Shown here one piece after another: positions 44,709 through 54,065 of a stretch of DNA of 64,000 nt. The position numbers and the translations under genes were made by a program. Each line of letters begins with the position of its first letter. Within the stretch, counting starts at the first letter, position 1. The notes beneath the pieces were generated by a model. It was not told where the DNA came from, did not search any database, and worked only from the letters and a program-made list of their open reading frames with translations. The DNA is from JAPORK01 sp026710285. Its GTDB lineage: Bacteria; Pseudomonadota; Gammaproteobacteria; Pseudomonadales; Endozoicomonadaceae. The stretch is taken from positions 2,666,001-2,730,000 of the forward strand of contig OZ241746.1 of the NCBI GenBank assembly GCA_965201045.1, in the 5' to 3' direction.

Positions 44709-47123
44709 ATGGCTATTAAAAAAACTGCACTTTATTCTTCTCTCTGGGCTGGTTGCGACGAACTTCGTGGTGGCATGGATGCCAGTCAGTACAAAGACTA
44801 TGTGCTGACGATGCTGTTTATAAAATATGTCTCTGATAAATACAACCGTGATCCGTATAGCATTATTGAAGTACCTGAAAATGCCAGTTTTGATTACCTG
44901 ACAAACCTGAAAGGCGACAAAGGAATCGGTGAAGAAATTAATAAGGCTATTGGCAAACTGGCAGAAAAAAATAATCTCAGAGGAGTCATTGATATTGCTG
45001 ATTTCAATGATGAAGACAAACTGGGAAAAGGCAAAGAGATGGTGGATCGCCTGTCTAAGCTGCTTGGTATTTTTGAAGGGCTGAACTTTTCTGCTAACTC
45101 TGCTGAAGGTGATGATCTGTTAGGCGATGCCTATGAATACCTGATGCGTCATTTTGCCACTGAATCAGGTAAGTCTAAGGGGCAATTTTATACACCGGCA
45201 GAAGTATCGCGCATTCTGGCTAAACTCATTGGTATTAATAAAGACACCTCACAGGATGCCACTGTTTATGATCCCACCTGCGGCTCTGGCTCATTATTGC
45301 TCAAAGCCAGCGATGAAGCACCACGCGGACTTTCTGTTTTCGGACAGGAAAATGATGGTTCAACGGCAGCATTAGCACACATGAACATGATTTTGCACAA
45401 TAACGCTACAGCCACAATCTGGAAAGGCAATACCATTTCTGACCCGCAGTGGAAGAATGCCAGCGGTGGCCTGAAGACCTTTGACTTTGCGGTAGCCAAT
45501 CCGCCCTTTTCTAATAAAAACTGGACCAGTGGCATTAATCCTGACGAGGATCAGTTTAAACGTTTTACCTGGGGTATTCCACCAGAGAAAAATGGTGATT
45601 ACGCTTTTTTGCTGCACGTTATTACAAGCCTGAAAAGTACCGGCAAAGGTGCAGTTATTCTGCCTCATGGTGTCTTGTTTCGTGGTAATGCCGAAGCACG
45701 CATTCGGGAGAATCTGATTAAACAGGGATATATTAAAGGTATCATTGGTCTGCCTGCTAACCTGTTTTATGGTACAGGTATTCCAGCCTGTATTATTGTT
45801 ATTGACAAAGAACATGCACAGACACGCAAAGGTATCTTTATGGTAGATGCCAGCCGTGGCTTTATGAAAGACGGCAACAAAAACCGACTGCGCAGTCAGG
45901 ACATTCACAAAATCGTAGATGTATTTACCAGGCCCCTGGAGTTGTCGGGTTATAGCCGTATGGTTCCGGTGGCTGAAATAGCAAAGAATGATTACAACCT
46001 GAATATTCCCCGCTATATTGATGCCAGTGAACAGGAAGATCTGCACGATCTCAGTGCCCATTTACAGGGTGGTATTCCTAACCGGGATATCGACGCACTG
46101 CAACAGTACTGGCAGGTTTTTCCTGGTCTTCGTGCCACACTGTTTGCCTTTGAACGTAATGGTTATAGCAAAGGTTTAATTGAAGTGAGTCAGGTAAAAA
46201 GCACCATTTTAAATCACAACGAGTTTAAAGCTTTTACTAGTGAAAGTCTTGTGCCATTTACTGCCTGGTGCAAAAAGGCGGATCTGAAAGCAATTAAGCA
46301 GGATGATGTTCCCAAACAGATTATTGATCAGATCAGTGAAGATTTGCTGACAAGCTATGCCGAAACACCCTTGTTAAGTAAATACGACATCTATCAGATT
46401 CTAATGGATTACTGGGACGAAATAATGCAGGACGATGTTTATATTCTGACTCAGGATGGCTGGCAGGCAGGTAAAGCTCTGTATGAATTAGTGACTAAAA
46501 AAAGCGATAAGCTTAAGGAAACGCCTGATTTGCTCATTAAAAAAACCAAATATAAAGCTGAATTAATTCCACCAGCATTGGTTATTGCTCGTTTCTTTGC
46601 CGACGAACAGGCAAAGGTTGACGCCTTGCAAAGTGAACTGGATGCGGCAACGCAGGCGCTGGAAAGTTATATTGAAGAAAACAGTGGTGAGGAAGGTCTG
46701 CTTAGCGAAGCGATGAACGACAACAACAAAGTTACCAAAGCTTCAGTTACTGCTCGCCTGAAACAAGTTTCTGACACTGATGAAAAAACTGCACTCGAAC
46801 AGATTAAAAAATTGTTTGCTAATGAGAGCTCTGCCAAAAACACCCTGAAAGGAGTACAGGAAAAACTTGATCTTGCGGTTTTTAAAAAATATCCTGCGCT
46901 GATAGAAACAGAGATCAAAACCCTGATCGTGGATGATAAATGGCTGACTACTTTAAAGGCTCAAATTGAAGCAGAAATTGAGCGCGTCACCCAGCAACTA
47001 ACTAACCGGGTCAAAGAACTGGAAGAACGCTATGCTGAACCATTGCCCGCTATTGCGCAGTCGGTAGATGTGCTGAGCGATAAAGTTGCCGGTCACCTGA
47101 AAACCATGGGGGTGACATGGTGA
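44709..47123 (+). CDS. hsdM: Type I restriction-modification methyltransferase subunit
   Basis: 804 aa. HsdM_N helical domain (LWAGCDELRGGMDASQYKDY) then N6-adenine methyltransferase: FYTPAEVSRILAKLI, SAM motif VYDPTCGSGSLLLKA (near 187), and catalytic NPPF in FDFAVANPPFSNKNW (near 263). A long C-terminal coiled-coil region from about 630 is larger than in EcoKI HsdM. With HsdS it methylates the recognition sequence and with HsdR it forms the restriction enzyme. Its stop overlaps the hsdS start by 7 bp. Confidence 0.97.
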   Translation: MAIKKTALYSSLWAGCDELRGGMDASQYKDYVLTMLFIKYVSDKYNRDPYSIIEVPENASFDYLTNLKGDKGIGEEINKAIGKLAEKNNLRGVIDIADFNDEDKLGKGKEMVDRLSKLLGIFEGLNFSANSAEGDDLLGDAYEYLMRHFATESGKSKGQFYTPAEVSRILAKLIGINKDTSQDATVYDPTCGSGSLLLKASDEAPRGLSVFGQENDGSTAALAHMNMILHNNATATIWKGNTISDPQWKNASGGLKTFDFAVANPPFSNKNWTSGINPDEDQFKRFTWGIPPEKNGDYAFLLHVITSLKSTGKGAVILPHGVLFRGNAEARIRENLIKQGYIKGIIGLPANLFYGTGIPACIIVIDKEHAQTRKGIFMVDASRGFMKDGNKNRLRSQDIHKIVDVFTRPLELSGYSRMVPVAEIAKNDYNLNIPRYIDASEQEDLHDLSAHLQGGIPNRDIDALQQYWQVFPGLRATLFAFERNGYSKGLIEVSQVKSTILNHNEFKAFTSESLVPFTAWCKKADLKAIKQDDVPKQIIDQISEDLLTSYAETPLLSKYDIYQILMDYWDEIMQDDVYILTQDGWQAGKALYELVTKKSDKLKETPDLLIKKTKYKAELIPPALVIARFFADEQAKVDALQSELDAATQALESYIEENSGEEGLLSEAMNDNNKVTKASVTARLKQVSDTDEKTALEQIKKLFANESSAKNTLKGVQEKLDLAVFKKYPALIETEIKTLIVDDKWLTTLKAQIEAEIERVTQQLTNRVKELEERYAEPLPAIAQSVDVLSDKVAGHLKTMGVTW

Positions 47124-49123
47124 GTAAAGCTTATATGTATATTTTGTCCTGTGCTGATGGCAGTTATTATGTTGGCAGCACAAAAAATATTGAACAGCGC
47201 TTTAATCAACATCAGGAAGGGGCAGTTGCCGGATATACTGCAAAGCGTTTGCCTGTGAAACTGGTCTGCGTGGAAGAGTTTGAGCGTATTGATGAAGCTT
47301 TTCAGCGTGAAAAACAGGTTCAGGGATGGAGCCGAAAAAAGAAAGAAGCACTCATTGCGACGAACTATGATAAGCTGCCGGAGTTATCTAAGAATTATAA
47401 GGAGTATGGGGTTGCTGGTGATGCTAGCGCCAATGATGATATGGGTGGTTGTAATAAAAGTGATGTTGCAGCTGATACTGGTGATGATGGTAATGTTCCC
47501 TTCGACAAACTCAGAACATCGTCCTCTGACAAAACTCAAGACCGACCCTTCGACAGGCTCAGGGTACGGTCTGAGGGCAGGTCCAGGGTACGGTCTGAAG
47601 GCAGGTCCGGGATACGGTCTGAGACCAGAGGATGCCCTAACCCTCACCCGTTGGTTGAGCCTGTCGAAACCAACACAGGCACCAAAATCCCAAAAGGCTA
47701 CAAACAAACAGAAGTAGGAGTGATTCCTGAGGATTGGGAGGTTAAAAGAATCAAAGACTTTACAGATTGTACTGCCGGAGGAACACCAAGCACATCAGTT
47801 GATTCTTATTGGGGAGGCAGACATCATTGGATGAGTTCTGGCGAGCTACATTTAAAAAAAATTTTTGATGTTGCAGAACGTATTACTGACCAAGGCTTAG
47901 CTAACAGTAGTACTAAATATGTTCCAACTGATTCTGTACTAATTGGGCTTGCCGGTCAAGGAAAAACTCGTGGAACAGCCGCTATTACAAAAATTTCTTT
48001 ATGCACAAATCAATCAATAGCTGCGATATTTCCATCAAGCAGTCATTTTGCGGAGTACCTATATTACAATCTTGACAATCGTTATGAAGAATTAAGAGGG
48101 CTTTCAACAGGCGATGGTGGTCGTGGAGGATTAAATCTTACCATAATTCGCAACGTATCATTGCCATGTCCTAAAATGAAAGAACAAAAAGCTATCGCTA
48201 ATGCACTGTCTGATGTAGATGCGTTGATCAGTGAACTTGAAAAGTTAATCTCCAAAAAGCAGGCTATTAAAACAGCTACGATGCAGCAGCTACTCACCGG
48301 TCGTATCCGCCTGCCGCAGTTTGCTCCTCAGTCTGCCGCATCAGCTGAATTTGATTCTGGCTCGCAGATCAGGCTTGACTTTACTTCATCAGATGAATCT
48401 GACTCTGCTTCATCATCTGTATCTGATTCCACTTCATTCACTCCATCAGTCAAACCTGACTCTTCACCTGCAACTTCAACTTCATCTTCACCGTTGGTTG
48501 AGCCTGTCGAAACCAACACGGACACCAAAATCTCAAAAGGCTACAAACAGACAGAAGTGGGAGTAATTCCAGCCGATTGGAAAGTTGTACCATTTAAAAA
48601 CCTACTATCCATTCGTCATGGTAAAAGCCAGAAAGGAGTTGAGGCTGAAAATGGTTTGTATCCAATTCTAGCAACAGGTGGTCAAATTGGTTGGTCAGAC
48701 AATTATTTGTGGAATAAACCATCAGTTCTTATAGGTAGAAAAGGTACAATTAATAAACCACGCTTTGTAGATATACCATTTTGGACTGTAGATACTCTCT
48801 TTTATTCAGAGATAAAATCTGACGTAAATGCAAAATTTATTTATTACAAATTTTGTATGGTTGACTGGATGCAATATAACGAAGCATCTGGAGTACCTAG
48901 TCTAAATGCAAGCACAATTGAAGCTGTTCTCTCTGCTACTCCGAAAAAAAAAGAACAAACAGCCATCGCAACCATCCTCTCAGACATGGACGATGAAATC
49001 CAGTCATTAAAAAAACGTCTTGCCAAAACTCGTCAGATCAAGCAGGGTATGATGCAGGAATTACTTACAGGTAAAACACGTCTTATAAAACCAAAACACA
49101 AAGGAGACAGCCATGCCTGTTAA
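47117..49123 (+). CDS. hsdS: GIY-YIG nuclease domain fused to type I specificity subunit
   Basis: 668 aa. Residues 1-85 are a GIY-YIG domain (YMYILSCADGSYYVGSTKNI, then R, and REKQVQGWSRKKKEALI as in the UPF0213/YhbQ group). Residues about 90-195 are a low-complexity linker with tandem RVRSEGRS units. Two target-recognition halves follow, each opening GYKQTEVGVIP.DW and ending in a coiled coil plus a QLLTGR/ELLTGK motif. The second half starts near 475. In related loci the GIY-YIG gene is separate, so fusion is unusual. It overlaps the next gene by 11 bp. Confidence 0.9.
   Translation: MVSKAYMYILSCADGSYYVGSTKNIEQRFNQHQEGAVAGYTAKRLPVKLVCVEEFERIDEAFQREKQVQGWSRKKKEALIATNYDKLPELSKNYKEYGVAGDASANDDMGGCNKSDVAADTGDDGNVPFDKLRTSSSDKTQDRPFDRLRVRSEGRSRVRSEGRSGIRSETRGCPNPHPLVEPVETNTGTKIPKGYKQTEVGVIPEDWEVKRIKDFTDCTAGGTPSTSVDSYWGGRHHWMSSGELHLKKIFDVAERITDQGLANSSTKYVPTDSVLIGLAGQGKTRGTAAITKISLCTNQSIAAIFPSSSHFAEYLYYNLDNRYEELRGLSTGDGGRGGLNLTIIRNVSLPCPKMKEQKAIANALSDVDALISELEKLISKKQAIKTATMQQLLTGRIRLPQFAPQSAASAEFDSGSQIRLDFTSSDESDSASSSVSDSTSFTPSVKPDSSPATSTSSSPLVEPVETNTDTKISKGYKQTEVGVIPADWKVVPFKNLLSIRHGKSQKGVEAENGLYPILATGGQIGWSDNYLWNKPSVLIGRKGTINKPRFVDIPFWTVDTLFYSEIKSDVNAKFIYYKFCMVDWMQYNEASGVPSLNASTIEAVLSATPKKKEQTAIATILSDMDDEIQSLKKRLAKTRQIKQGMMQELLTGKTRLIKPKHKGDSHAC
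47563..47626 (+). repeat. 24-bp in-frame tandem repeat in the hsdS linker
   Basis: Units start GGTACGGTCTGAGGGCAGGT and are present 2.7 times (47563-47586, 47587-47610, 47611-47626), encoding RVRSEGRS, RVRSEGRS, GIRSET. Being a multiple of 3, copy change would alter linker length without a frameshift. Confidence 0.85.
47651..47673. repeat. REP-like palindrome inside hsdS, first
   Basis: TTGGTT and AACCAA flank GAGCCTGTCGA, encoding LVEPVETN just before the first TRD. The genome's dispersed palindrome (GGCTGAGCCTGTCGAAGCC) is the same unit. An identical copy precedes the second TRD at 48494-48516. Half-units CTTCGACAAACTCAG (47500) and CTTCGACAGGCTCAG (47548) lie in the linker too. Confidence 0.85.
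48494..48516. repeat. REP-like palindrome inside hsdS, second
   Basis: Exact 23-bp copy of 47651-47673, again encoding LVEPVETN, between the two TRD halves after a Ser-rich spacer. Confidence 0.85.
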
Positions 49124-50582
49124 GCATGAATCAGAGTACCTGCACAATCTGCTAAAAGAATTACTCCGTCTGCCTGCTGAAACTGAGTGGGTGGAATTCA
49201 AGCACAATGCAGATATCGAAAAAGTGGGGGAATATATTTCTGCTCTGGCTAATTCAGCAGCGCTCTTAGGTAAGGAAAATGCTTATCTGGTCTACGGAAT
49301 TAACAACAAAGATCATCAGGTTATCGGTACATCATTTAAACCCTCTGTGCAGAAACATAAGCAACAAGAGATTAAAAGCTGGTTGCTGCAAAAAATCACG
49401 CCTAAAATTCATTTCCATTTTTATGAATTCACTGTTGGAGAAGATCAGTTACCTGTAGTAATTGTTGAAGTTCAACCAACCAGCCATCAGCCGGTTCAGT
49501 TTGATGGTGTCGAGTTTATCCGTGTAGGTTCATACAAAAAAAAGCTTAAAGAGAATCCTGAGATGGAGCGCAGGCTCTGGCAGACATTTGATAAGACACC
49601 CTTTGAAAGGCAGCTGGCAGCGGAAAAGTTTAGTAGCGAAGAAGTGCTCAATCTGCTTGATTATCCCGCCTATTTTAACTTAACAGGTCGACCTTTGCCA
49701 GAAAACCGCAACGGTATACTGGAAGCACTCACTGCTGATCATATGCTTCAGGAAGTACATGGAAACAGATGGCACATTACCAACCTCGGCGCCATTCTTT
49801 TTGCCCGTAAGTTACAGGACTTTCAACATCTGAGTCGAAAAGCAGTACGGATTATTTTATACAAAGACAATAGTCGTTTTGAAACGGTGCGGGAAATTGA
49901 AGAAAACAAAGGTTATGCTGTTGGCTTTAAGGGTCTGATTGATTATTTAAATGCACTGTTACCTGCCAATGAGGAAATTGGTCAGGCTTTTCGCAAAGAA
50001 GTTACCATGTATCCGGAACTGGCTATTCGGGAGCTGGTGGCAAATGCCATTATTCACCAGGATTTTTCTATTACCGGTACGAGTCCTATGATTGAGATAT
50101 TTGCATCCCGCATGGAAATTACCAATCCTGGTCTACCCCTGGTAAAAACAGACCGCTTTCTTGATTCACCACCACAAAGTCGTAATGAAGCACTGGCATC
50201 GTTTATGCGACGTATTAATATTTGTGAAGAGCGTGGCAGCGGAATAGATAAGGTCGTATCGCAAACGGAGTTATTTCAGTTACCGGCGCCTGTTTTTGAA
50301 ACTTCAGAAAAACATACCCGGGCAATATTATTTGGTCATAAAGCTTTTTCAGAAATGGACAAACAGGAGCGCACCCATGCCTGCTATTTGCACTGTTGTT
50401 TACGTTATGTTATCCGTGAAAAGATGAATAACAGTTCCGTACGTAAACGATTTTGTATCGAAGAAAAAAATCAGGCACAGGCAAGTCGGGTAATAAAGCA
50501 CACGGTGGACGTAGGTTTGATTCGTCCGTATGATACTGATGCAGGCACCAGATCCATGCACTATGTACCTTACTGGGCATAG
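49113..50582 (+). CDS. AlbA_2/Schlafen-type and GHKL ATPase regulator-like protein
   Basis: 489 aa. N-terminal AlbA_2 domain (ETEWVEFKHNADIEKVGEYI, SALANSAALLGKENAYLVYG), then a HATPase_c_4/GHKL module with N-box ELAIRELVANAIIHQDFS and G-box region INICEERGSGIDKV. A C-terminal helical, winged-helix-like part ends MHYVPYWA. Such proteins (often called ATP-dependent DNA helicase RecG-like or transcriptional regulator) occur inside type I R-M operons. Overlap with hsdS implies co-translation. Role in the system unproved. Confidence 0.85.
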   Translation: MPVKHESEYLHNLLKELLRLPAETEWVEFKHNADIEKVGEYISALANSAALLGKENAYLVYGINNKDHQVIGTSFKPSVQKHKQQEIKSWLLQKITPKIHFHFYEFTVGEDQLPVVIVEVQPTSHQPVQFDGVEFIRVGSYKKKLKENPEMERRLWQTFDKTPFERQLAAEKFSSEEVLNLLDYPAYFNLTGRPLPENRNGILEALTADHMLQEVHGNRWHITNLGAILFARKLQDFQHLSRKAVRIILYKDNSRFETVREIEENKGYAVGFKGLIDYLNALLPANEEIGQAFRKEVTMYPELAIRELVANAIIHQDFSITGTSPMIEIFASRMEITNPGLPLVKTDRFLDSPPQSRNEALASFMRRINICEERGSGIDKVVSQTELFQLPAPVFETSEKHTRAILFGHKAFSEMDKQERTHACYLHCCLRYVIREKMNNSSVRKRFCIEEKNQAQASRVIKHTVDVGLIRPYDTDAGTRSMHYVPYWA

Positions 50583-50933
50583 TCTGTTTGACTGCTGCCT
50601 GAGCATTGCTTGACCGTTGCTTGACCGTTGCTTGATCGCAGTCATATTTAAACGGTCAAAAATGCAGTTTTTCTTGTGTAACTATTTGAAACATTTGCAA
50701 TAAATTTGCTTGACCGTTGCTTGATCGTTGCTTGATCACAAAGGCATTCAGGTGGTGCATCCGAAAGAATATTGTTCTCTAACTATTTGAAATACAATCA
50801 ATAAATTCAACTGATTGTTTTTGACCGTAGGTTGATTGTGAAAGAGTAAAAAACGGTCAGCTACAGTATTTTTAAAAATCAGTCACTCTTTGTAAATTAG
50901 GCAAAATAGAAGGGTAATAAAGGGAGGTTAACC
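50583..50933 (+). repeat. Iteron-like repeats upstream of hsdR
   Basis: The 11-bp unit TTGCTTGACCG/TTGCTTGATCG occurs three times in tandem at about 50608-50640 and again at about 50707-50739, with weaker relatives near 50820 (TTTTGACCGTAGG). Inverse forms CGGTCAA (50652, 50854) are also present. This is the only gap in the operon and could be a protein-binding array controlling hsdR. Confidence 0.75.
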
Positions 50934-53900
50934 ATGGGTCAGATTGGTCAGCACGAACGTGTGACTCAAAACCGGGTCGTTCAGTTGTTTAAGGAAAAGC
51001 TGGGCTATGAATATCTGGGAAGCAGGCAGGACAGGAATAATAAAAACATTGAAACTGAGCGATTAACAAAATGGTTGACAAAACAGCTGGAGCTGAAAAA
51101 ACATGCAGAGCCTGGTGTGAAAGAAAAGCTGATCAGTCACACTATACGGAAACTGGAGCAGGCAGCTGCACTGGGTCAGGGTAAAAAACTCTATGATGCC
51201 AATCAGGAAATTTATAATCTGTTACGCTATGGCGCAAAAATAAAAACCGGTGCTGGTGAGCTTACTGAAACGGTCTGGTTAATTGACTGGAAGAAGCCTG
51301 AAGCCAATGTATTTGCCATTGCTGAGGAAGTTTCAGTGCAGGGCAAAAATATAAAACGTCCCGATCTTGTGCTTTATGTAAATGGTATTGCACTGGGTAT
51401 TATCGAGTTAAAACGTGCCTCTGTATCAGTGTCTGCAGGCATTCGTCAAAATCTGGATAATCAGCGGGAAGACTTTATCCGTGAATTCTTTACCACTATA
51501 CAGCTGGTGATGGCTGGTAATGATTCTGAAGGTCTACGTTACGGAACCATTGAAACAGCTGAAAAGTATTATTTGCAATGGAAGGAAGAAGGTCAGGATT
51601 CTTCTGAAAAAAAATTGGATTATCATCTAAGCTGCCTTTGTCGTAAGTCACGTTTTTTACAAATTATCCACGACTTTATCGTATTTGATGCCGGCACTAA
51701 AAAAACCTGTCGGCATAATCAGTTTTTTGGAGTTGTAGCGGCACAGGAATATATACGCAATCGTCAGGGCGGGATTATCTGGCACACACAAGGTTCAGGT
51801 AAAAGTCTTACCATGGTGTGGCTTGCCAAATGGATACGGGAAAATATTAACAACAGCCGAGTGCTGATTGTAACTGATCGTACTGAACTGGATGAACAGA
51901 TTGAAAAGGTTTTCTGCGGCGTTAGTGAAGAGATTTATCGCAGCAAAAGCGGTGCCAACCTGATTAGAACTTTAAATCATCCTAATCCGCCACTGATATG
52001 TTCTCTGGTACACAAGTTTGGTCGTCAGTCTGAAAAAAAAGAAAATACGCAAGAAACAGAAGCCTTTATTGAAGAGATGAAAAAATCACTTCCAAAAGAC
52101 TTTACCGCCAAAGGCGACTTATTTGTATTTGTGGATGAGTGTCATCGTACCCAGTCGGGAAAACTGCATCAGGCAATGAAGCAAATTTTACCCAATGCTC
52201 TGTTTATTGGTTTTACCGGCACCCCCATTATGAAGAAAGATAAGAAAGAATCAAGAGCGATATTTGGTCCTTATATCCATACTTACAAATTTGATGAAGC
52301 CGTAGCCGATGGTGTGGTACTGGATTTGCTCTATGAAGCAAGAGATATTGATCAGCATATTGATGCACAGAACAAAATAGATGACTGGTTTGAGACAAAA
52401 ACCCGAGGGCTTTCGCAACAAGGTAAAAATAAGCTTAAACAGAAGTGGGGCACGCTGCAAAAAATCTTTTCCAGTAAAGAGCGTCTGAAGCGGATTGTTA
52501 CTGACATTGTAATGGACATGGCGAAAAAACCTCGCTTGCTGGATGGTTGTGGTAATGCGATGCTGGTGTGTTCCAGCGTATATGAAGCCTGCAGAGTCTA
52601 TGACATTTTTAGTCACACCGAATTAAAAGGTAAGGTGGCAATGGTGACCAGCTTCCAGCCCACCGCTGACAGTATTAAAGGCGAAGAAACCGGTGAAGGA
52701 ACAACAGAGAAGCAGGTGAAATACAATACTTATCGTAAAATGCTGGCAGATTATTTTGAACAATCTGAAGATCAGGCAGCCGGTCGTGTAGACGAGTTTG
52801 AAAAGGAAGTAAAAAAGCGCTTTATCAAAGAACCCGGACGGATGTGCTTATTAATTGTGGTCGATAAGCTGCTTACCGGCTTTGATGCACCTCCGGCAAC
52901 TTATCTTTATATTGATAAGACAATGCGGGATCACAATTTATTTCAGGCTATTTGTCGTGTAAATCGTCTGGACGGTGAAGACAAAAAGTATGGTTACATT
53001 ATTGACTATAAGGATTTATTTCATTCGCTAAACAAAACGATTAAGGATTATACACAAGAAGCGCTTGGTGGTTTTGATAAAGAAGATACTAGCGGTCTGT
53101 TAAAAAACTGCCCGGAGCAGGCTAAAACTGATTTGGATGATACGCTGGAGGCAGTGCGGGCTTTATGCGAACCGGTAAAAGCACCCCGTAAGACAGAAGA
53201 TTATATGAATTATTTCTGTGGTATTTCCGGTGAGAATCAGCATGAGCTTCCGGAAAAAGAGAAACTGCGTCTGACACTTTACAAACAGGTAAACAAATTA
53301 CTGCGTGCTTTTACCAATATCGCCAGTACAATGGCTGATGCCGGTTATACCGCAGCACAGGAGAGAGATATCAGAGCTGATGTGGAACACTACAAACAGA
53401 TGTGCGATGAAATAAAACTAATTAGTGGTGACCGGGATACAATAAAACGGTTTGAACCGGCAATGCGCCATTTGCTTGATATGTATATTCACGCTGACAG
53501 CAGTAAAGTGCTGATGGACTTTGAAGAGCAGAGTCTAATTGAATTAATTGTTAATAAAGGTGCTGATGTTGTAAATGATTTCCCTCACAATATTCGTGAA
53601 AAACCTGAAGTTATGGCTGCCACAATAGACAACAATGTACGTAAAGCTATCATTGATAAAAATCTGGAAAATCCTAAATATTATGAAAAGATGTCAGAAC
53701 TACTGGATAAGTTGATTGAGTCAAGAAAAAAGCAAGCCATTGAATATCAACAGTATCTGCAGGAAATTTGTAAGCTTGCAAAGCAGGTTGTCAACCCTGG
53801 TGAGACATCTACTTATCCTGCATCTGTGGATACTCTGGCGAAGCGGGCTTTTTATGATAACTTTGGCAAAGATCAGCAGTTAGTGGCTATAATTGATACA

Positions 53901-54050
53901 ACAATCCGTCACACCAAAAAAGCTGACTGGTCAGGTGATCACTTTAAAGAGCGTGAACTAAAAAATGCGCTCAGCAAGAAGTTGAATAGTTATGATATCG
54001 ACCTGGATAAAGTGATGGAGCTGGCAAAAGAACAACGAGAATATCAATAG
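50934..54050 (+). CDS. hsdR: Type I restriction endonuclease subunit R
   Basis: 1038 aa. The N-terminal nuclease has PDLVLYVNGIALGIIELKRA (PD...ExK, near 145-160). The motor domain has Walker A GGIIWHTQGSGKSLTMVWLA (near 281) and DECH in FVDECHRTQ (near 403), then FTGTPIMKKDKKES and helicase motif VI in ICRVNR. The C-terminal coiled region docks on HsdM. It translocates and cuts unmodified DNA. GGGAGG lies 8 nt before the ATG. It has no internal breaks. Confidence 0.97.
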   Translation: MGQIGQHERVTQNRVVQLFKEKLGYEYLGSRQDRNNKNIETERLTKWLTKQLELKKHAEPGVKEKLISHTIRKLEQAAALGQGKKLYDANQEIYNLLRYGAKIKTGAGELTETVWLIDWKKPEANVFAIAEEVSVQGKNIKRPDLVLYVNGIALGIIELKRASVSVSAGIRQNLDNQREDFIREFFTTIQLVMAGNDSEGLRYGTIETAEKYYLQWKEEGQDSSEKKLDYHLSCLCRKSRFLQIIHDFIVFDAGTKKTCRHNQFFGVVAAQEYIRNRQGGIIWHTQGSGKSLTMVWLAKWIRENINNSRVLIVTDRTELDEQIEKVFCGVSEEIYRSKSGANLIRTLNHPNPPLICSLVHKFGRQSEKKENTQETEAFIEEMKKSLPKDFTAKGDLFVFVDECHRTQSGKLHQAMKQILPNALFIGFTGTPIMKKDKKESRAIFGPYIHTYKFDEAVADGVVLDLLYEARDIDQHIDAQNKIDDWFETKTRGLSQQGKNKLKQKWGTLQKIFSSKERLKRIVTDIVMDMAKKPRLLDGCGNAMLVCSSVYEACRVYDIFSHTELKGKVAMVTSFQPTADSIKGEETGEGTTEKQVKYNTYRKMLADYFEQSEDQAAGRVDEFEKEVKKRFIKEPGRMCLLIVVDKLLTGFDAPPATYLYIDKTMRDHNLFQAICRVNRLDGEDKKYGYIIDYKDLFHSLNKTIKDYTQEALGGFDKEDTSGLLKNCPEQAKTDLDDTLEAVRALCEPVKAPRKTEDYMNYFCGISGENQHELPEKEKLRLTLYKQVNKLLRAFTNIASTMADAGYTAAQERDIRADVEHYKQMCDEIKLISGDRDTIKRFEPAMRHLLDMYIHADSSKVLMDFEEQSLIELIVNKGADVVNDFPHNIREKPEVMAATIDNNVRKAIIDKNLENPKYYEKMSELLDKLIESRKKQAIEYQQYLQEICKLAKQVVNPGETSTYPASVDTLAKRAFYDNFGKDQQLVAIIDTTIRHTKKADWSGDHFKERELKNALSKKLNSYDIDLDKVMELAKEQREYQ

Positions 54051-54065
54051 CAAGAGTATGATTAA

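Noticed and set aside
47384..47707. 107-codon minus-strand frame rich in PYPGPA repeats
   Set aside because: It is antisense to the hsdS linker VNTR and arises from the 24-bp repeat.
50583..50760. Possible CRISPR array from short regular repeats
   Set aside because: Units are 11 bp and directly abutting with no unique spacers; this is an iteron-like array. No CRISPR array or cas gene is seen in the window.
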